This document shows positions 62,565 through 64,000 of a DNA stretch of 64,000 bases, piece after piece (the stretch's first letter is position 1; every line of letters starts with the position of its first letter). Made by a program: the position numbers and the translations under genes. The stretch covers positions 6,565,501 through 6,629,500 of the forward strand of contig NZ_CP047146.1 in the NCBI RefSeq assembly GCF_009834125.1. Reading direction: 5' to 3'. The DNA comes from Streptomyces sp. GS7 (GTDB lineage Bacteria > Actinomycetota > Actinomycetes > Streptomycetales > Streptomycetaceae). Under the pieces are notes generated by a model. The model worked only from the letters and a program-made list of their open reading frames with translations. It did not search any database and was not told the origin of the DNA.

Positions 62565-62939
62565 CGCTGGTTCTCCTTCCGGTACGCTCCGCCCTCCCGG
62601 GGCACCCCGTCCGACACATCCACCCATGCGGTCATCCACTACTCCCAGAAGCCCGACGTCAGCCACTGCTGCACTACACCCGCAAGGCTGCCCACTGGAG
62701 AGGACGCGTCACTCCAGGAACATCCACTACGCGCCGGGTACAGCATGGCGTCCCAGATGCCCGAAAGGCCCCTGACTCGCCCGCCCTTTCGCCCCGGGGA
62801 GGCCGGTTCGCCCGGGGCGGCACACCGCCCGCGGGCTGCCGGCCGACGGTCACCGGCCACGCTCCACCGCTCAACGGGCCGCGTCCCGGCCCCTGTTGAG
62901 GGACCGGGGCGCGTACGGGCACGGCCCATCGGACAGGCC
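62565..62939. other. Intergenic region between the ligase and the IS element
   Basis: I see no gene. A 9-bp stem, CGCCCCGGG with CCCGGGGCG (62790-62798 and 62811-62819), could be a terminator. The right end abuts the insertion element, so older features here may have been cut by it. Confidence 0.4.
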
Positions 62940-63893
62940 CTAGTTGTATTGCCCTGTGAGGTTGGGGACGCGGCTGGCGGGTGGTTTGCCCTTGAGCGCG
63001 GTGTGTCCGCGGTGGTGATTGTAGGTGTGGAGCCATTGGGGGAACGCTTCGCGGCGTTCGGTCTCTGAGCGGTAGGGCTTCGCGTAGGCCCATTCGTCAA
63101 GCAGGGTGCGGTTGAAGCGTTCGACTTTGCCGTTGGTCTGTGGTCGGTAGGGCCGGGTTCGCTTGTGGGTGATCCCGGCTGCTGCGAGGGCATCGCGCCA
63201 GGTGTGGGACTTGTAGCAGGCGCCGTTGTCGGTCAGGACGCGTTCGACGGTGATGCCGCAGGTGGTGAAGAACGTTTGGGCCCGGGTCCAGAAGGCGGTG
63301 GCGGTCTCCTTTTTCTCGTCGGTGTGGATCTCGCTGTAGGCCAGGCGGGAGTGGTCGTCGACGGCGGTGTGGATGTAGCTGTAGCCGACTCCCGAGCGGG
63401 TCTTGCGGCCTGCTTGCCGGCCGAGTGTCCTGTGGCCGCCGCCGTCGGGGATGTTGCCGAGCTTCTTGATGTCCACGTGGACCAACTCGCCGGGGCGGTC
63501 GCGTTCGTAGCGGCGTATCGGCCGGCCTGTGGCCCGGTCCAGGTGGGTCAGGCGGGCCAGGCCGAACCGGGTCAGCACGCGGTGCACGGTCGAGGGGACC
63601 AGTCGCAGCAGGTGGGCGATGCGGGCCGGGCCCCACCGGCGCAGGAGGCGGACCTTGATGATGCGCCGTTCCGTGCGTGTCGGGGTGCGGCGCGGGCTGT
63701 GGTGTGGGCGGCTTGAACGGTCTGCCATCCCCGCCTCACCCAGCAGCCGGTAGCGGTCGGCCCAGCGTTGGGCGGTGGTGGGCGAGACCTGGAAGCGTTC
63801 GGCGGCCCGCCGCAGGGTCCAGCCCTCGTCGACGACGCAGCGGGCCAGACGCAGCCGTCCAGTCTCGGTCAGGGGTGCATTACGGTGGGGCAC
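62940..63893 (-). CDS. IS481-family transposase
   Basis: 317 aa from GTG 63893 with GAAAGG upstream; a longer frame adds 12 residues. N-terminal HTH (PLTETGRLRLARCVVDEGWT, AAERFQVSPTTAQRWADRYR) and a DDE integrase core: TAVDDHSRLAYSEIHTDEKK, VLTDNGACYKS and TNGKVERFNRTLLDEWAY. The full length and catalytic triad suggest it is still active. Confidence 0.9.
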   Translation of the reverse strand: MPHRNAPLTETGRLRLARCVVDEGWTLRRAAERFQVSPTTAQRWADRYRLLGEAGMADRSSRPHHSPRRTPTRTERRIIKVRLLRRWGPARIAHLLRLVPSTVHRVLTRFGLARLTHLDRATGRPIRRYERDRPGELVHVDIKKLGNIPDGGGHRTLGRQAGRKTRSGVGYSYIHTAVDDHSRLAYSEIHTDEKKETATAFWTRAQTFFTTCGITVERVLTDNGACYKSHTWRDALAAAGITHKRTRPYRPQTNGKVERFNRTLLDEWAYAKPYRSETERREAFPQWLHTYNHHRGHTALKGKPPASRVPNLTGQYN

Positions 63894-64000
63894 GAGGGCC
63901 TTTCGGTCGGTGTAGACGTCGCAATCCACACCGAACCCGGAAGGCCCTCACCTGTTCAAGATCCCAGCCGAGACCTGCCTCACCGTCCACAACCTCCCCG
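62940..64000 (-). mobile_element. IS481-family insertion sequence, right end beyond the window
   Basis: A transposase gene fills most of it. The left end, next to the transposase stop, begins TAGTTGTATTGCCCTGTGAG. The last bases of the window (CACAACCTCCCCG) resemble the start of its reverse complement, so the right inverted repeat probably lies just past 64000. Target-site duplications cannot be checked. Confidence 0.7.

Overview
The window is high-GC actinobacterial DNA. Its third codon positions are almost all G or C, GTG starts are common, secreted proteins have long Ala-rich signal peptides, and several small proteins belong to families known mainly from Streptomyces. All of this points to a Streptomyces chromosome. 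I saw no tRNA, rRNA or CRISPR array. About 62 genes are supported, including one frameshifted gene, one gene remnant and one insertion sequence that runs off the right edge.

Layout. From 0.2 to 2.9 kb lie a secreted CocE-type hydrolase and two small proteins. From 3.0 to 6.2 kb is a glutamate-type amino-acid ABC transporter (gluABCD order). From 6.4 to 9.8 kb are exonuclease III, a metallo-hydrolase and a fused PcaL whose lactonase nucleophile looks lost. From 9.9 to 16.9 kb is a GntR-controlled sugar ABC transporter with two tandem binding lipoproteins and a ROK sugar kinase. From 17.0 to 24.6 kb are an SDR, a divergent MFS/LysR pair, VOC proteins, a PheC-like secreted dehydratase, a KDPG-type aldolase, an RNase Sa-like secreted RNase, and an XRE-cupin regulator with a palindromic operator. 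From 24.8 to 27.6 kb are a GH84 hexosaminidase and a TenA-like protein.

From 27.7 to 56.0 kb is a broken-up purine and ureide catabolic region. It holds allantoicase, allantoinase, an NCS1 permease, an Asp/Glu/hydantoin racemase-type protein, an IclR regulator (AllR-like), malate synthase, two NCS2 purine permeases, a guanine or 8-oxoguanine deaminase, urate oxidase, HIU hydrolase, OHCU decarboxylase, hydroxypyruvate isomerase, tartronate semialdehyde reductase, a shortened Gcl-like protein and a catalase. These convert guanine or urate to allantoin, allantoate and glyoxylate. Glyoxylate then enters central metabolism through malate synthase, or through tartronate semialdehyde if a working Gcl exists. 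Catalase removes the peroxide made by urate oxidase. Inside this region are unrelated genes: a Ser/Thr kinase, an M20 peptidase with a frameshift, a TetR/GNAT pair, and a GH46 chitosanase behind a CsnR-type operator.

Two palindromic DNA motifs tie the purine region together. TTCAACA-N3-TGTTGAA overlies or adjoins the -35 region at uraD, katA and aceB and lies upstream of allB. TTCC-N7-GGAA sites occur in pairs with starts exactly 21 bp apart at hyi, the racemase gene and aceB. These motifs and the degenerate Gcl-like protein are the most interesting observations.

From 56.5 to 64.0 kb are a zinc-ribbon protein with a possible nuclease domain, small oxidoreductases, acetyltransferases, an acyl-CoA ligase and an IS481-family element at the right edge.
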